The translations under genes and the position numbers were made by a program. Of a stretch of 64,000 nucleotides of DNA, positions 52,008 through 61,427 are shown piece by piece. Position 1 is the stretch's first letter, and every line of letters starts with the position of its first letter. The DNA is from Indibacter alkaliphilus LW1 (GTDB lineage Bacteria > Bacteroidota > Bacteroidia > Cytophagales > Cyclobacteriaceae): NCBI RefSeq assembly GCF_000295935.2, contig NZ_ALWO02000006.1:36651-100650 (forward strand). The letters are read 5' to 3'. The notes under the pieces are model-generated. The model had not been told where the DNA came from and did no database searches. It saw nothing but the letters and a program-made list of their open reading frames with translations.

Positions 52008-52505
52008 TTAATCTTCAATGGCATCAGCCATCATTTTATCGATTTTAGCCCTTACTTTCTCACTTTGGGTATAGGCCATATAAATCTGTTGGAATTTTTC
52101 CGGACCTAAATCACTCTCTGAAATGTGTCCAACTACTTCGTTTTGCATCTCGGACTGAATTTGCATAATTTCCTGACCTGCTTTATTGTAAGCTGCCAAT
52201 TCCTCCGGATCCTCAGATGCTTCTCTGATGTCCCCGTTTTGCTGTGCCATACTTAGAGCTTCAAAACGCTCTACCGTCATTCCGCTTTCCTCTATCGATT
52301 CCATCATTTTGGATTGATATTTTTCCTGGATTGGCATCACTTGCAAGTTGACATCTACGAATTTCTTAATATCTTCTTCAGGAAAATCTTCCTGAACTTC
52401 CATTTGTTGTGGCATCACTTCCTGAGCTGAAGCAGTAAAACCAAAAAATAATGCAAAAACAAAAAACGGGACTACTAATTTGTACATTGAATTTGGGTAT
52501 TTCAT
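52008..52505 (-). CDS. DUF4168 secreted protein
   Basis: 165 residues with a signal peptide (core LVVPFFVFALFFGFTASA, cut near SAQ) and a helical DUF4168 domain containing FVDVNLQVMPIQEKYQSKM and SESDLGPEKFQQIYMAYTQS. Met-, Glu- and Gln-rich. Periplasmic; function unknown. The start ATG at 52505 adds an N-terminal MKYPNS; an alternative at residue 7 (MYKLVV) also gives a signal peptide. Single-gene unit. Confidence 0.82.
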   Translation of the reverse strand: MKYPNSMYKLVVPFFVFALFFGFTASAQEVMPQQMEVQEDFPEEDIKKFVDVNLQVMPIQEKYQSKMMESIEESGMTVERFEALSMAQQNGDIREASEDPEELAAYNKAGQEIMQIQSEMQNEVVGHISESDLGPEKFQQIYMAYTQSEKVRAKIDKMMADAIED

Positions 52506-52715
52506 TTTTTTTAAATTATTGATTCAAGGATAAAAATACAAAAATCCCTCCAAAAAGGACAACAAACTGCAGTTTTAACAGAATTTCACAGATTTTTTTA
52601 AAGATAAAATTCAAAATAAGCATAAAATATCCACAGATCAGCTATTAGGATTTAACCTAAAATACCATTCTTTATACTTATTTGAAGAATTAATATCATG
52701 CTACAAATTAGACCC

Positions 52716-53957
52716 TTAAGTTTCTTTGATATCAGTCCGCAAAGCCCATTTCATCAAAGGGCCACTGCTCATACTCGTCACTATTGCCATAATGACAAGT
52801 GCGACAAAGAGCTTCTCATCAATCAGTCCATTTTCCAGTGCGATAAGGCCCAGAATAATCTCCATGGCACCCCTGGCATTCATCCCAAAGCCTACAGCTA
52901 AAGATTCTCTCAAATTGAACCCACCTTTTGAAGCACCAAAGCCACTGCCTACAATTTTTCCGGCGAAAGAAATAGCTAACACTGCCAAGGTAAGCATCAC
53001 CTCAAAATTGGTGAAGAAATTGATTTTCAAACCGATCGAAACGAAAAATAGAGGGGCAAATATATTGTTGATAAACTGGTGTACGATTTCTTTAGCCCTC
53101 TCTGACATGTGTTCAGAATCCCCCAAAGCAACCCCCAAAAGGAATGCACCAAAAATAGCATGAATACCTAACCACTCTGTAAAGGCAGCGGCCAAAAAAC
53201 AAAATGCCATTGATAGAGATAATACCCCACCAGGCCAAGCTAATTTTTTATTGATCCAAGGCAAGACCTTATTGATTATAATCTTTCCCAAAGTCAACAT
53301 AAAGAAAGTAAAAGCCAAAGTAATCCCAATAGTCTGGAAAAGTGAGAGGTTGCTTCCTTTACCCATAAATGACAAAATGACGGAGAATATCAACCAACCT
53401 ATGATGTCATTCACCATGGCTGAAGCAACGATCAACATCCCCATTTTGGTCTTGAAAAGGTCAAGGTCCATCAAAATCCGTACTACAACTGGCAATGCCG
53501 TAATGGACATCGCTGTTCCCATAAATAGCGAAAACAAGAGCCTATCTCCATCTGCCAGTCCAAAAAACTCGGAGAAATAGTAAGGGAAAACAAAACCAAG
53601 TGCAAATGGCACAATCAAGCCCAATAAGCTTATGCTCAAGGCTGACTTTCCTTGGGACCAGACCAAATGCAACTCTACCTCCAAGCCTGCTATAAAGAGC
53701 AGCAATACCACCGCAATCTGAACAAATCCATCCAAGGCAAGATTTGCACTTGGATTACTCATAAATAGATACTGATGCAAATCGGGGTAAAAGGTTCCCA
53801 ATATGGTCGGCCCCAGTAATATCCCTGCCAACAATTCCCCGACTACTGCCGGCTGCTTAAAGCGCTGAGCAATCTCTGCAAAAACCCTTGCCAACAATAA
53901 CATGGCGGCAAGCTGAAGAAACAGGTTTACTACATCCTGATGTGAAAGATTTTCCAT
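52716..53957 (-). CDS. Cation:proton antiporter (CPA2, Kef/NapA type)
   Basis: 413 residues, about twelve membrane helices, no C-terminal TrkA domain. Features are RFKQPAVVGELLAGILLGP near the N-terminus, the paired-acid type core MVNDIIGWLIFS in the middle (ND rather than the DD of electrogenic exchangers), and GFGMNARGAMEIILG towards the C-terminus. Probably exchanges Na+ or K+ for H+. Directly downstream (9 bp) of the universal stress protein gene on the same strand, likely co-transcribed. Confidence 0.9.
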   Translation of the reverse strand: MENLSHQDVVNLFLQLAAMLLLARVFAEIAQRFKQPAVVGELLAGILLGPTILGTFYPDLHQYLFMSNPSANLALDGFVQIAVVLLLFIAGLEVELHLVWSQGKSALSISLLGLIVPFALGFVFPYYFSEFFGLADGDRLLFSLFMGTAMSITALPVVVRILMDLDLFKTKMGMLIVASAMVNDIIGWLIFSVILSFMGKGSNLSLFQTIGITLAFTFFMLTLGKIIINKVLPWINKKLAWPGGVLSLSMAFCFLAAAFTEWLGIHAIFGAFLLGVALGDSEHMSERAKEIVHQFINNIFAPLFFVSIGLKINFFTNFEVMLTLAVLAISFAGKIVGSGFGASKGGFNLRESLAVGFGMNARGAMEIILGLIALENGLIDEKLFVALVIMAIVTSMSSGPLMKWALRTDIKET

Positions 53958-53966
53958 GTGTCCTTT

Positions 53967-54797
53967 TTATTTTTTTACAATTAAAAGGTTACAAGGAAGG
54001 TCGCTCAGAATTTCTTCAAGATCATGTGGAAACAACCTATGGAAAAAGCCAAGATTCCCCTCATCTCCCACAATCAATAAGTCTGCTTTTACATCTGTAG
54101 CAAATCTTGCCAATTCTATGGCCCATTTGCCACATGTGATTTTGATGCTGATTTTCAAGGATCCCTTATCGAGATTTTTTAGAATATTTTCTACATAAAT
54201 TATTTCTTCCCCTATGAGTTTACGCCTTGTCGCTGCAATCTCCTCCTCTCCGCCTTCACTTGCAGTGGCCATTTGAAGCCCGTACATCTTGATTTCGTTT
54301 ACAATGTAAACCTGCTTTGCTTTATCTGACTTACACCATTTTAGACCTTGGTCTATGACGAAAGGGGTTTGGTCTTGTTGTGTGCCATTGATCACCACCC
54401 TTTCAAAGGCTTCCGGCTTCAACATAGGCTCAATCAGTACCAGTACAGAACATTTGGACTTTCTGATGATTTTTCTTGCAACGGAACCAATATAGTATTT
54501 AAAAAAACCTTCAGTTTTCAAAGCTCCTGCTATCAATAGGTCTACATTTTCCTGTTCACATACTTTGATGATTTTTTTAGCAGGATTGCCCACTTCCCAT
54601 ACAGTTGTCACTCCTGTATCAAGAAGTCCTTGAGAGCTGAGCATTTCCTGCATTTTTTTTTCAGATTCAGTTGTTTTTTCACCAACATGAATGAGCAGCA
54701 GTTCGGCAGCAAATATTTCTTTGATCCTTTTGGCTTCTGCGATCAAAGCCTCCATTCTGGGAGAAAATGCAATAGCAAGTGCGATTTTTGAAAACAT
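53967..54797 (-). CDS. Universal stress protein, tandem Usp domains
   Basis: 276 residues made of two Usp domains: 1 to about 135 (LAIAFSPRMEALIAEAKRI, LLIAGALKTEGFFKYYIGSV) and about 140-276 (LLIVGDEGNLGFFHRLFPHD). The nucleotide-binding G-x2-G-x9-G pattern is imperfect in both, especially the second, so ATP binding is uncertain. Transcribed ahead of the antiporter with a 9-bp gap; Usp and antiporter genes are often linked, suggesting regulation of ion exchange under stress (inference). Confidence 0.88.
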   Translation of the reverse strand: MFSKIALAIAFSPRMEALIAEAKRIKEIFAAELLLIHVGEKTTESEKKMQEMLSSQGLLDTGVTTVWEVGNPAKKIIKVCEQENVDLLIAGALKTEGFFKYYIGSVARKIIRKSKCSVLVLIEPMLKPEAFERVVINGTQQDQTPFVIDQGLKWCKSDKAKQVYIVNEIKMYGLQMATASEGGEEEIAATRRKLIGEEIIYVENILKNLDKGSLKISIKITCGKWAIELARFATDVKADLLIVGDEGNLGFFHRLFPHDLEEILSDLPCNLLIVKK

Positions 54798-55036
54798 ATC
54801 CTAATCTTTGTAAAAGGCAAAATAAACAATATTATGGTTTATTTATAACCTCAGGAAAAATGCTTGATAAGTGGCTCAGGTTCTCACCCATTTATCCATA
54901 CTTGTCGCCATTCAAAATCCATTGATTCACTACTTCCAAAGCATTTTTAATTAACCACCTATTTTTTGTAACATTAGGACAATATTTGTGCACTGAATAG
55001 CCCAAATTAAAAATTGAACTAAATCAAATATAACTT

Positions 55037-56653
55037 ATGAAGAAAATGTATCTATCACTGGTTGCAGGAGCTGGGATGTTATTCTCTGTTCATACCAGCA
55101 GCCTCGCTCAAAGTGATTACCCTACTTTGAGCCAGATGAGCCAAAGACTGCAGGCAATTTCCGGAAGTGGGAGCACTGCTAAGCTGAGCTCTTTGACAAA
55201 AACCGAAGGGGGTAAGGATATCTGGGTATTGAAAATCGGAAAGGGGGACATGGACAATAAGCCAGGTATTGCCATAGTGGGCGGTGCTGAAGGTTTCCAT
55301 GTTTTGAGTGTTGAATTAGCCCTTCAGTTTGCAGAGAAGTTGGTAAAAGAAAATGATGCAGCTTTGGAAAAAAACACTTTTTATGTTTTTCCAAACATGT
55401 CTCCTGATGCTTACGAGCAGTACCATGCTTCCTTAAAATATGAAAGAAGAGGCAATGCTTCCAAAGTAGACCATGACAGGGATGGCAGGGTCTCCGAGGA
55501 CGGCTACGTAGATCTGAACAATGACGGACTGATCACCATGATGAGAGTGGAAAGCCCCATGGGAGACTATATGCCGCATGAGCAGGATGATCGCGTAATG
55601 GTCAAAGCAGATGTGTCAAAAGGACAAAAAGGAAGCTATTTGGTATACCCTGAAAGCAGGGATAAAGACAAGGATGGCAAGTTCGGAGAAGACCTTGAAG
55701 AAGGCATAGCTTTTAACAGGAACCAGACCTATAAATTTCCGATCTTTACTCCTTTGGCCGGAGATTTTGCGGTATCAGAGGCTGAAAGCAGAGCTTTGCT
55801 GGATTACCTCTTTGAGCAGTGGAATATTTTTGCCTTTGTAACTTTCAGCCCGGCAAACAACCTTTCGGCCCCACTGAAATACAATGCAGCAGATGCCAAG
55901 AAGAGAATCATCACCTCCATGTTGGAAAAAGATGTAGCCATCAATAGCATGGTGTCTGAAATGTACAATAAGACTGTATCCCAAAAAGCATTCAACCAAA
56001 ATAATCAAGGGACGGATGGTGACTTTTTCCAATGGGCATATTTCCATTTTGGAAGATTGAGCTTCAGCACACCGGGCTGGTGGGTACCGGAAGTAAAAGA
56101 TGAGGAAGGCAAATCTGTATCATCTAATCCTGAAGCCAATTTTCTGGCTTGGGCAGAAAAAGAAAAAATTGACGCATTTGTCCCATGGACAGCGATTGAC
56201 CATCCTGATATCCCCAACCAAAAGGTAGAAGTAGGTGGTATCAAGCCTTTTGCAATGTACAACCCTCCATACAGTCAGGTTGGGGAAATTGCCAATGAGC
56301 ATACGGAGTTCATTTTGAAATTGGCTGAAATGAGTCCCAAAATGGAATTCCATAATGTACAAACAGAAAAACTGGGCAATGGACTTACCAGAGTGACCGC
56401 AGATCTCTTTAATAATTCCCCACTTCCCACGCATTCAGACATGGGTGAAAAATCAAGATGGCTGAGAAAAATAAGGATTGATATCAATAGAGAAAGCAAA
56501 GACATCATATCAGGCGATAAGATCAAATTGATTGATAAGTTGGGAGCATTTGAAAAAACTACCCTCAGCTGGATCGTAAAAGGCTCCGGTAATGTAGAAA
56601 TCAAGGCTGGTGCAGCTCATACTGGCATAGCTACTCTCAATGTGAAACTTTAA
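55037..56653 (+). CDS. M14-like peptidase homologue with degenerate zinc site
   Basis: 538 residues with a signal peptide (about 1-24) and a zinc-carboxypeptidase-type fold similar to its neighbour at 56665. The zinc motif HxxE of the neighbour (His113, Glu116) lines up with EGFH (Glu85, His88) here, the downstream His ligand segment SYHNYGG lines up with TFSPANN, and the catalytic Glu segment YSNEL with FSTPGWW. So all key residues are changed. Two acidic calcium-type loops remain (DHDRDGRVSED at 145-155, DLNNDGLIT at 159-167). Probably a non-catalytic partner or binder. Co-transcribed with the intact copy 11 bp downstream. Confidence 0.82.
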   Translation: MKKMYLSLVAGAGMLFSVHTSSLAQSDYPTLSQMSQRLQAISGSGSTAKLSSLTKTEGGKDIWVLKIGKGDMDNKPGIAIVGGAEGFHVLSVELALQFAEKLVKENDAALEKNTFYVFPNMSPDAYEQYHASLKYERRGNASKVDHDRDGRVSEDGYVDLNNDGLITMMRVESPMGDYMPHEQDDRVMVKADVSKGQKGSYLVYPESRDKDKDGKFGEDLEEGIAFNRNQTYKFPIFTPLAGDFAVSEAESRALLDYLFEQWNIFAFVTFSPANNLSAPLKYNAADAKKRIITSMLEKDVAINSMVSEMYNKTVSQKAFNQNNQGTDGDFFQWAYFHFGRLSFSTPGWWVPEVKDEEGKSVSSNPEANFLAWAEKEKIDAFVPWTAIDHPDIPNQKVEVGGIKPFAMYNPPYSQVGEIANEHTEFILKLAEMSPKMEFHNVQTEKLGNGLTRVTADLFNNSPLPTHSDMGEKSRWLRKIRIDINRESKDIISGDKIKLIDKLGAFEKTTLSWIVKGSGNVEIKAGAAHTGIATLNVKL

Positions 56654-56664
56654 TCAGCAAGGCA

Positions 56665-58413
56665 ATGAAATTTAAAAATTGGATTTATACAGCATTTATA
56701 GGTGCAGCTTTGAGCCTCAGCTCAACTTACGAGGCCAACGCACAAGTAGCCCAGGATAGATATTTCAGGGCATTAGGCACACCTCACAACCCCAAGGTGC
56801 AGGTTTCCTGGAACAGGTATCATACCAACCTGGCACTGGAGGAAATTATGAAAGACATGGCCAAAAAGCACCCGAATTTGGTCAAATTGGAAAGTATAGG
56901 AAAGTCCTATCAGGGCAATGATATATGGGTACTGACCGTGACGGATTTCAATCATGGAAAAGCAGATGAAAAACCTGCCATGTGGATAGATGGCAATATC
57001 CACTCCAATGAAATACAGGGTACCGAATTTACCCTATATACAGCTTGGTACTTGGCTGAAATGTACGGAGACCTGGATTTTATCACAGAATTGCTGAAAG
57101 ACAAGACCTTCTATATCGCTCCTACCATCAACCCTGATGCCCACGATTATTTTATCAAAGAGGCCAATACCCAGAATTCTCCGAGGTCAGGTATGATAGT
57201 CCTTGATAATGATGGCGATGGTTTGGCCGGGGAAGATCCTTTTGATGACCTGAATGGTGACGGACACATCACCTATATGATCAGAAAATCTCCAACCGGG
57301 AGATTTGTGAAAGATCAGATGGATCCACGAAAGTTAATTATGGTCGCTGCCGATGAGCAGGGAGAATACGAAATGCTGGGTTATGAAGGTATAGACAGAG
57401 ATGGTGACGGAGAAGTAAATGAGGATGGAATCGGCTATTATGATCCCAACAGAGATTGGGGCTGGAACTGGCAGCCGGATTACGTACAGCGTGGAGCGTG
57501 GAAATATCCTTTTTCCGTACCTGAAAACAGGGCCGTGATGGAGTTTGTCATGAAACATCCAAATATTGCAGGCGCACAAAGTTACCACAATTATGGAGGA
57601 ATGATCCTGAGAGGGCCGGGAGCTGAAGAGGATTTGGGTACCTATAATGCTTCGGATGTGAGGATTTATGATGCTATAGCCAAAAAAGGCGAAGAGTTTA
57701 TGCCGGGATACAAATACTTGGTGGTCTATAAAGACCTCTATTCAGTGTTTGGTGGTCAGTTGGACTGGTTTTACGGTGGCCGGGGTATATTTACTTATTC
57801 CAATGAGCTGATGACCTCTTATCTGTATTTCCATGAAAATGCCGGCCGCAACAATCAGGACGAACAGATGAAGGTCGACAGGTACCTTACCTTTGGTGAT
57901 GCCTTTGTAGATTGGGAGGAATATGACCATCCACAGTACGGAAAAATTGAAATAGGTGGGTTCAAAAAGAATTTTGGACGTTTGCATCCGGGATTCTTGA
58001 TGGAGCAGGACGCCCATAGGAATTCTGCCTTTACCATTCTTCATGGGTACCACACGCCCAAGCTGTCCGTTTCCGAGGTGAAGGAAACTGACCTTGGAGG
58101 TGGATTGAAAGAAGTAGTTGCTACTGTTTATAATGAGCGTTTGATTCCTACCCATTCCAGTCAGGACCTTAAATACAAGATAGCAAGGCCTGATTATGTA
58201 AGTATTTCCGGTGCAAAAGTAGTGGCTGGATTTGTAGTGGAAAGCGAGGATTTCAAAAAGTATAAAGAACAGAAGGTAGATCCCGAGAAAATCCATGTGG
58301 AAAATATCCCGGGTATGGGCGCTGTCAAAGTAAGATGGATTGTCTCCGGTGGTGGTAATTATACCATCAATGTGGACTCCGAAAAAGGCGGAAAAGCAAG
58401 CTGGAAAAAGTAA
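56665..58413 (+). CDS. M14-family zinc carboxypeptidase, secreted
   Basis: 582 residues with a signal peptide (about 1-26, ending ANA). Zinc ligands are His113 and Glu116 in DGNIHSNEIQGTE and His308 in AQSYHNYGG, with the Arg-containing YYDPNRDWGWNW between and a probable catalytic Glu in FTYSNELM. Three acidic loops of the DxDGDG type (DNDGDGLAGED 181-191, DLNGDGHIT 195-203, DRDGDGEVNED 244-254) are likely calcium sites inserted in the domain. A C-terminal beta domain follows. Likely degrades peptides outside the cytoplasm. Second gene of a tandem pair. Confidence 0.9.
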   Translation: MKFKNWIYTAFIGAALSLSSTYEANAQVAQDRYFRALGTPHNPKVQVSWNRYHTNLALEEIMKDMAKKHPNLVKLESIGKSYQGNDIWVLTVTDFNHGKADEKPAMWIDGNIHSNEIQGTEFTLYTAWYLAEMYGDLDFITELLKDKTFYIAPTINPDAHDYFIKEANTQNSPRSGMIVLDNDGDGLAGEDPFDDLNGDGHITYMIRKSPTGRFVKDQMDPRKLIMVAADEQGEYEMLGYEGIDRDGDGEVNEDGIGYYDPNRDWGWNWQPDYVQRGAWKYPFSVPENRAVMEFVMKHPNIAGAQSYHNYGGMILRGPGAEEDLGTYNASDVRIYDAIAKKGEEFMPGYKYLVVYKDLYSVFGGQLDWFYGGRGIFTYSNELMTSYLYFHENAGRNNQDEQMKVDRYLTFGDAFVDWEEYDHPQYGKIEIGGFKKNFGRLHPGFLMEQDAHRNSAFTILHGYHTPKLSVSEVKETDLGGGLKEVVATVYNERLIPTHSSQDLKYKIARPDYVSISGAKVVAGFVVESEDFKKYKEQKVDPEKIHVENIPGMGAVKVRWIVSGGGNYTINVDSEKGGKASWKK

Positions 58414-58439
58414 AAAAAATGGAATAAATATAATTGAAC

Positions 58440-58468
58440 ACCGCTGGTTTTGCCAGCGGTTTTTTTTG
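58440..58468 (+). terminator. Terminator of the M14 pair
   Basis: Perfect 8-bp stem ACCGCTGG / CCAGCGGT with loop TTTTG and eight Ts, just before the convergent thioredoxin gene. Confidence 0.92.
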
Positions 58469-58469
58469 C

Positions 58470-58775
58470 CTATACAAAGCCCCTGAGGGATTGTAAAAGT
58501 TCTCTTTTGGTCATATAGCCACCTTTTTTCCAGAGGATTTTTCCGTTTTTGAACAGAATAAAATGAGGTATAGACCTTACCCCAAACTGAAGACTGGCTT
58601 GGGGATTTTTATCCACATTCAATTTAAAGAGCTTGATCTTTCCGCCAAGTTCATGCAATGTTTCTTCCAAAATAGGTGTCATCGTCTGGCAAGGAGCGCA
58701 CCAGTCGGCATAGAAGTCTACCAATACGACTGTATTTGATTGCTTAACGATTTCTTTAAACTTTTTCTCAGCCAT
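58470..58775 (-). CDS. Thioredoxin-family protein
   Basis: 101-residue thioredoxin: strand NTVVLVDFYADWCAPCQ with active-site Cys26 and Cys29 (WCAPC in place of the usual WCGPC), the central KLNVDKNPQASLQFGVRSIP containing the cis-proline, and FKNGKILWKKGG. No signal peptide, so cytoplasmic. Could serve as electron donor to CysH or general thiol reductant, but the window gives no direct link. Convergent with the M14 pair. Confidence 0.92.
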   Translation of the reverse strand: MAEKKFKEIVKQSNTVVLVDFYADWCAPCQTMTPILEETLHELGGKIKLFKLNVDKNPQASLQFGVRSIPHFILFKNGKILWKKGGYMTKRELLQSLRGFV

Positions 58776-58973
58776 TTTAGCTAGAAAAAAACCTTAGATG
58801 CGAGTTGTATTCGAACTCCCAATTGCAGAATTATATCCTCAGAGTTAAGTCCATAATCAGACACTATACTAAGAAGTCTTATTTAATGGTTGAGTAATTT
58901 TATTGCCGATTTCAAAACAATTCTTAAATCCATTAAAAACCAACGTAAATCACTTAAATACTTAATAATAAAA
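58776..58973. other. Gap between thioredoxin and TonB receptor genes
   Basis: 198 bp with no gene seen. A+T-rich; should contain the thioredoxin promoter and the 3' end of the receptor transcript. Confidence 0.3.
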
Positions 58974-61427
58974 TCAAAACCTCAAGCCATAGGAAAAAGT
59001 TGGTATTAAGGGAAATAGAGTTAACATATAATATTGCAGTTCTCCTTTTTGGAATCTGGAAAATACAAAATAGGGGTTTTGTCGATTATAAAGGTTAAAC
59101 AAGGAAACCCCTACAGTTCTTTTCCATCCATTTCTCCATATTTTACTTTGATTGAAAGAAAGATCAAGCCTATGATAATCCGGCAGTCTAAAATTATTGA
59201 TTTCGTCCAATAACAATGCCTGATGGTTGAAAGGTATGTACATTCCATTGGAAACAAAATCATCCAAGTTTTGAAAAGCACCTTCATCCCTGAAATTATC
59301 CCAGTGGGTGGTTCCATTAGGATAATAGTAGCTGTGATCATTTAAAGCTGGCAATCTCCTTTGACCTAGGGTTACTGGCATGCCAGTTTGATGTGTCCAG
59401 GAAAGCGCTAAACTGTTTTTTGGATTTATCCTCCACAAAAGGTTAAGATTTATGTTATGGGGCCTATCAAAATTATGAGGGAAAGGGTTACCCTGATTAA
59501 GTTGGGGAAATTCGTTAAAGGCTCTTGAATAGGTGTAATTAAATTCAAAATCCAAATTATCAAATTTTCTCTGTAAGCCAAGTTCCCAGCCATAAGCCTT
59601 TCCTCTTCCCCCTGAATAAACCTGATCGTCCCATTGGCCTTGGGCTATAGCGAAACCTGACACACCCAAAAACTGGATGATGTTCCTCATCCTTTTGTAA
59701 TAAAGACCAGTCTGAATCTGGATATTTTTTTCCTCCCAATATCTGTTGAATTGGAGGGATAATTGGTCACTAATGGTAGGTTGAAGGTTTTTGGTTGAGG
59801 GTACCCAGATATCTGGGAGCAAAGAAAGACCAGCGGAATTAAGGGAATGCACTGATTGAGTCATCCGGCTATATTCCATGATAATATCTGAATTCCCCAA
59901 AAGATAGGTGGACTGGATTCTGGGCTCCATTAAAACAAAGTCCTTATCATTTTCAAGAAGGATGTATTTGCCCAATCTTCCTCCTAACTGTAATAGCAAT
60001 CTTTCATTTTTAGACGCATAGTTCCATTGAAAATAACCGAAAACTTCGGTAGCCGACAGGTTAACCGCATCCTGATTTTCAACGATCGGCCTATCCATTC
60101 TTTGGATCTGGCGAAACCAAGAAATCGGGACAAACCTGTGGCTGATCCAGTCCAGTCCAAAATTTAAAGCATGGTTGACATTAAGATTGTAATTGAAATT
60201 GTGTTTCCAGACATAGTCTTTTACAGAAGTAGCATAATCAAACTGGTCAAAAGCCTCTCTCTGCCAATTAAGCGAACTGCTATCAGCGTACGTCATTCTG
60301 TATTCAAAATCCGTAAAAGCTAAAACCATGTTATACCTTAGCTTTTTTGAAACAGTCCGGTTAAAGCTAAGGCTGTACAACTTTGTCCCCCAATTATTAT
60401 ATTGGTGTTGGTAATTTGCTCTTCTTAGTGTATCCGTTGAACCCAAGATTAATTTGCTGTCCGTCTTCAGAATATCCCTTCCATGATAAGTACTAAAATG
60501 GACACTGCTTAGGTCATCAATTTCATGGCTCAACTTAAGGTTGAAATCATAAAAACCGTATAAAAATTTGTTGTCAGGTTTGTTAATACTATGAGCCAGA
60601 TGAAGTACCGGATCCACAAGGGATTTTCTCGCCGAAAACATAAAAGAACTTTTGCCTTTTATAATGGGGCCTTCCAAGGCAAACTTCCCATACAACAAGC
60701 CTACCAAAACTTCCCCTTTGTATTGGGATTTATCACCTTCTTTAACCCTTATATCCAAGATAGAGGATGCTCTGCCACCAAACCTCGAAGGAAATCCTCC
60801 CTTGTAAAGGGTCATACTTTGAATGGCATAAGGATCAAAAACCGATAAAAAATTTGCCAAATGCCCAGTATTGTACATCGGTGTTCCATCAAATAATATT
60901 AGGTTTTGGTCAGTCTGGCCTCCCCGGACAGAATACCGAACCGTGCCCTCAAGTCCGGGTTGGATACCAGGTTGCCTGATGATTACTTCCATAATATCGG
61001 TCTCTGGTTTAATTGAGGGCATCTGGAGAAGGTCAGGATTGTTGAACCTAACCTCGTTTGAGGATATCCTGTCTATCCTTCTTTTTGATTCAACTACCAC
61101 TTCATCAAGTTCAACGGGAGAAAGAAAAATGCTGACAAATTCACTATCGAATTCCGAAATACTTTTGCTCAATGTATGATAACCCGGATAACTGAAATGG
61201 ATAACCTGTTCAAGATAAGAGCCGATTTCAACTGAAAATTTGCCATGTACATCGGTAAACGAATTTATGGCTCCAGGGGTAATTTTGACCAAAACCCCAA
61301 CAATTGGTTCTCTCGATCCTTCTTCCCTTACTGTGCCGTTAATAAAGTTGTCTTGTGCATAAACCGCAATGCCATCAAAACTACTTACACAAAAAGTAAG
61401 GATCAAAAAGAAATTAATCCTCTTCAT
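58974..61427 (-). CDS. TonB-dependent receptor with carboxypeptidase-regulatory domain
   Basis: 817-residue outer-membrane receptor. Signal peptide (about 1-25, ending YAQ), regulatory-like domain (about 26-110, NFINGTVREEGSREPIVGVL), plug (about 120-235, with ETDIMEVIIRQPGIQPGLEG and VRGGQTDQNLILFDGTPMYN) and a barrel to the end, finishing in an aromatic residue (SYGLRF). Its start overlaps the end of the DUF4249 gene by 14 bp, so the two work together, as is usual for this pair. Ligand unknown. Confidence 0.92.
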   Translation of the reverse strand: MKRINFFLILTFCVSSFDGIAVYAQDNFINGTVREEGSREPIVGVLVKITPGAINSFTDVHGKFSVEIGSYLEQVIHFSYPGYHTLSKSISEFDSEFVSIFLSPVELDEVVVESKRRIDRISSNEVRFNNPDLLQMPSIKPETDIMEVIIRQPGIQPGLEGTVRYSVRGGQTDQNLILFDGTPMYNTGHLANFLSVFDPYAIQSMTLYKGGFPSRFGGRASSILDIRVKEGDKSQYKGEVLVGLLYGKFALEGPIIKGKSSFMFSARKSLVDPVLHLAHSINKPDNKFLYGFYDFNLKLSHEIDDLSSVHFSTYHGRDILKTDSKLILGSTDTLRRANYQHQYNNWGTKLYSLSFNRTVSKKLRYNMVLAFTDFEYRMTYADSSSLNWQREAFDQFDYATSVKDYVWKHNFNYNLNVNHALNFGLDWISHRFVPISWFRQIQRMDRPIVENQDAVNLSATEVFGYFQWNYASKNERLLLQLGGRLGKYILLENDKDFVLMEPRIQSTYLLGNSDIIMEYSRMTQSVHSLNSAGLSLLPDIWVPSTKNLQPTISDQLSLQFNRYWEEKNIQIQTGLYYKRMRNIIQFLGVSGFAIAQGQWDDQVYSGGRGKAYGWELGLQRKFDNLDFEFNYTYSRAFNEFPQLNQGNPFPHNFDRPHNINLNLLWRINPKNSLALSWTHQTGMPVTLGQRRLPALNDHSYYYPNGTTHWDNFRDEGAFQNLDDFVSNGMYIPFNHQALLLDEINNFRLPDYHRLDLSFNQSKIWRNGWKRTVGVSLFNLYNRQNPYFVFSRFQKGELQYYMLTLFPLIPTFSYGLRF

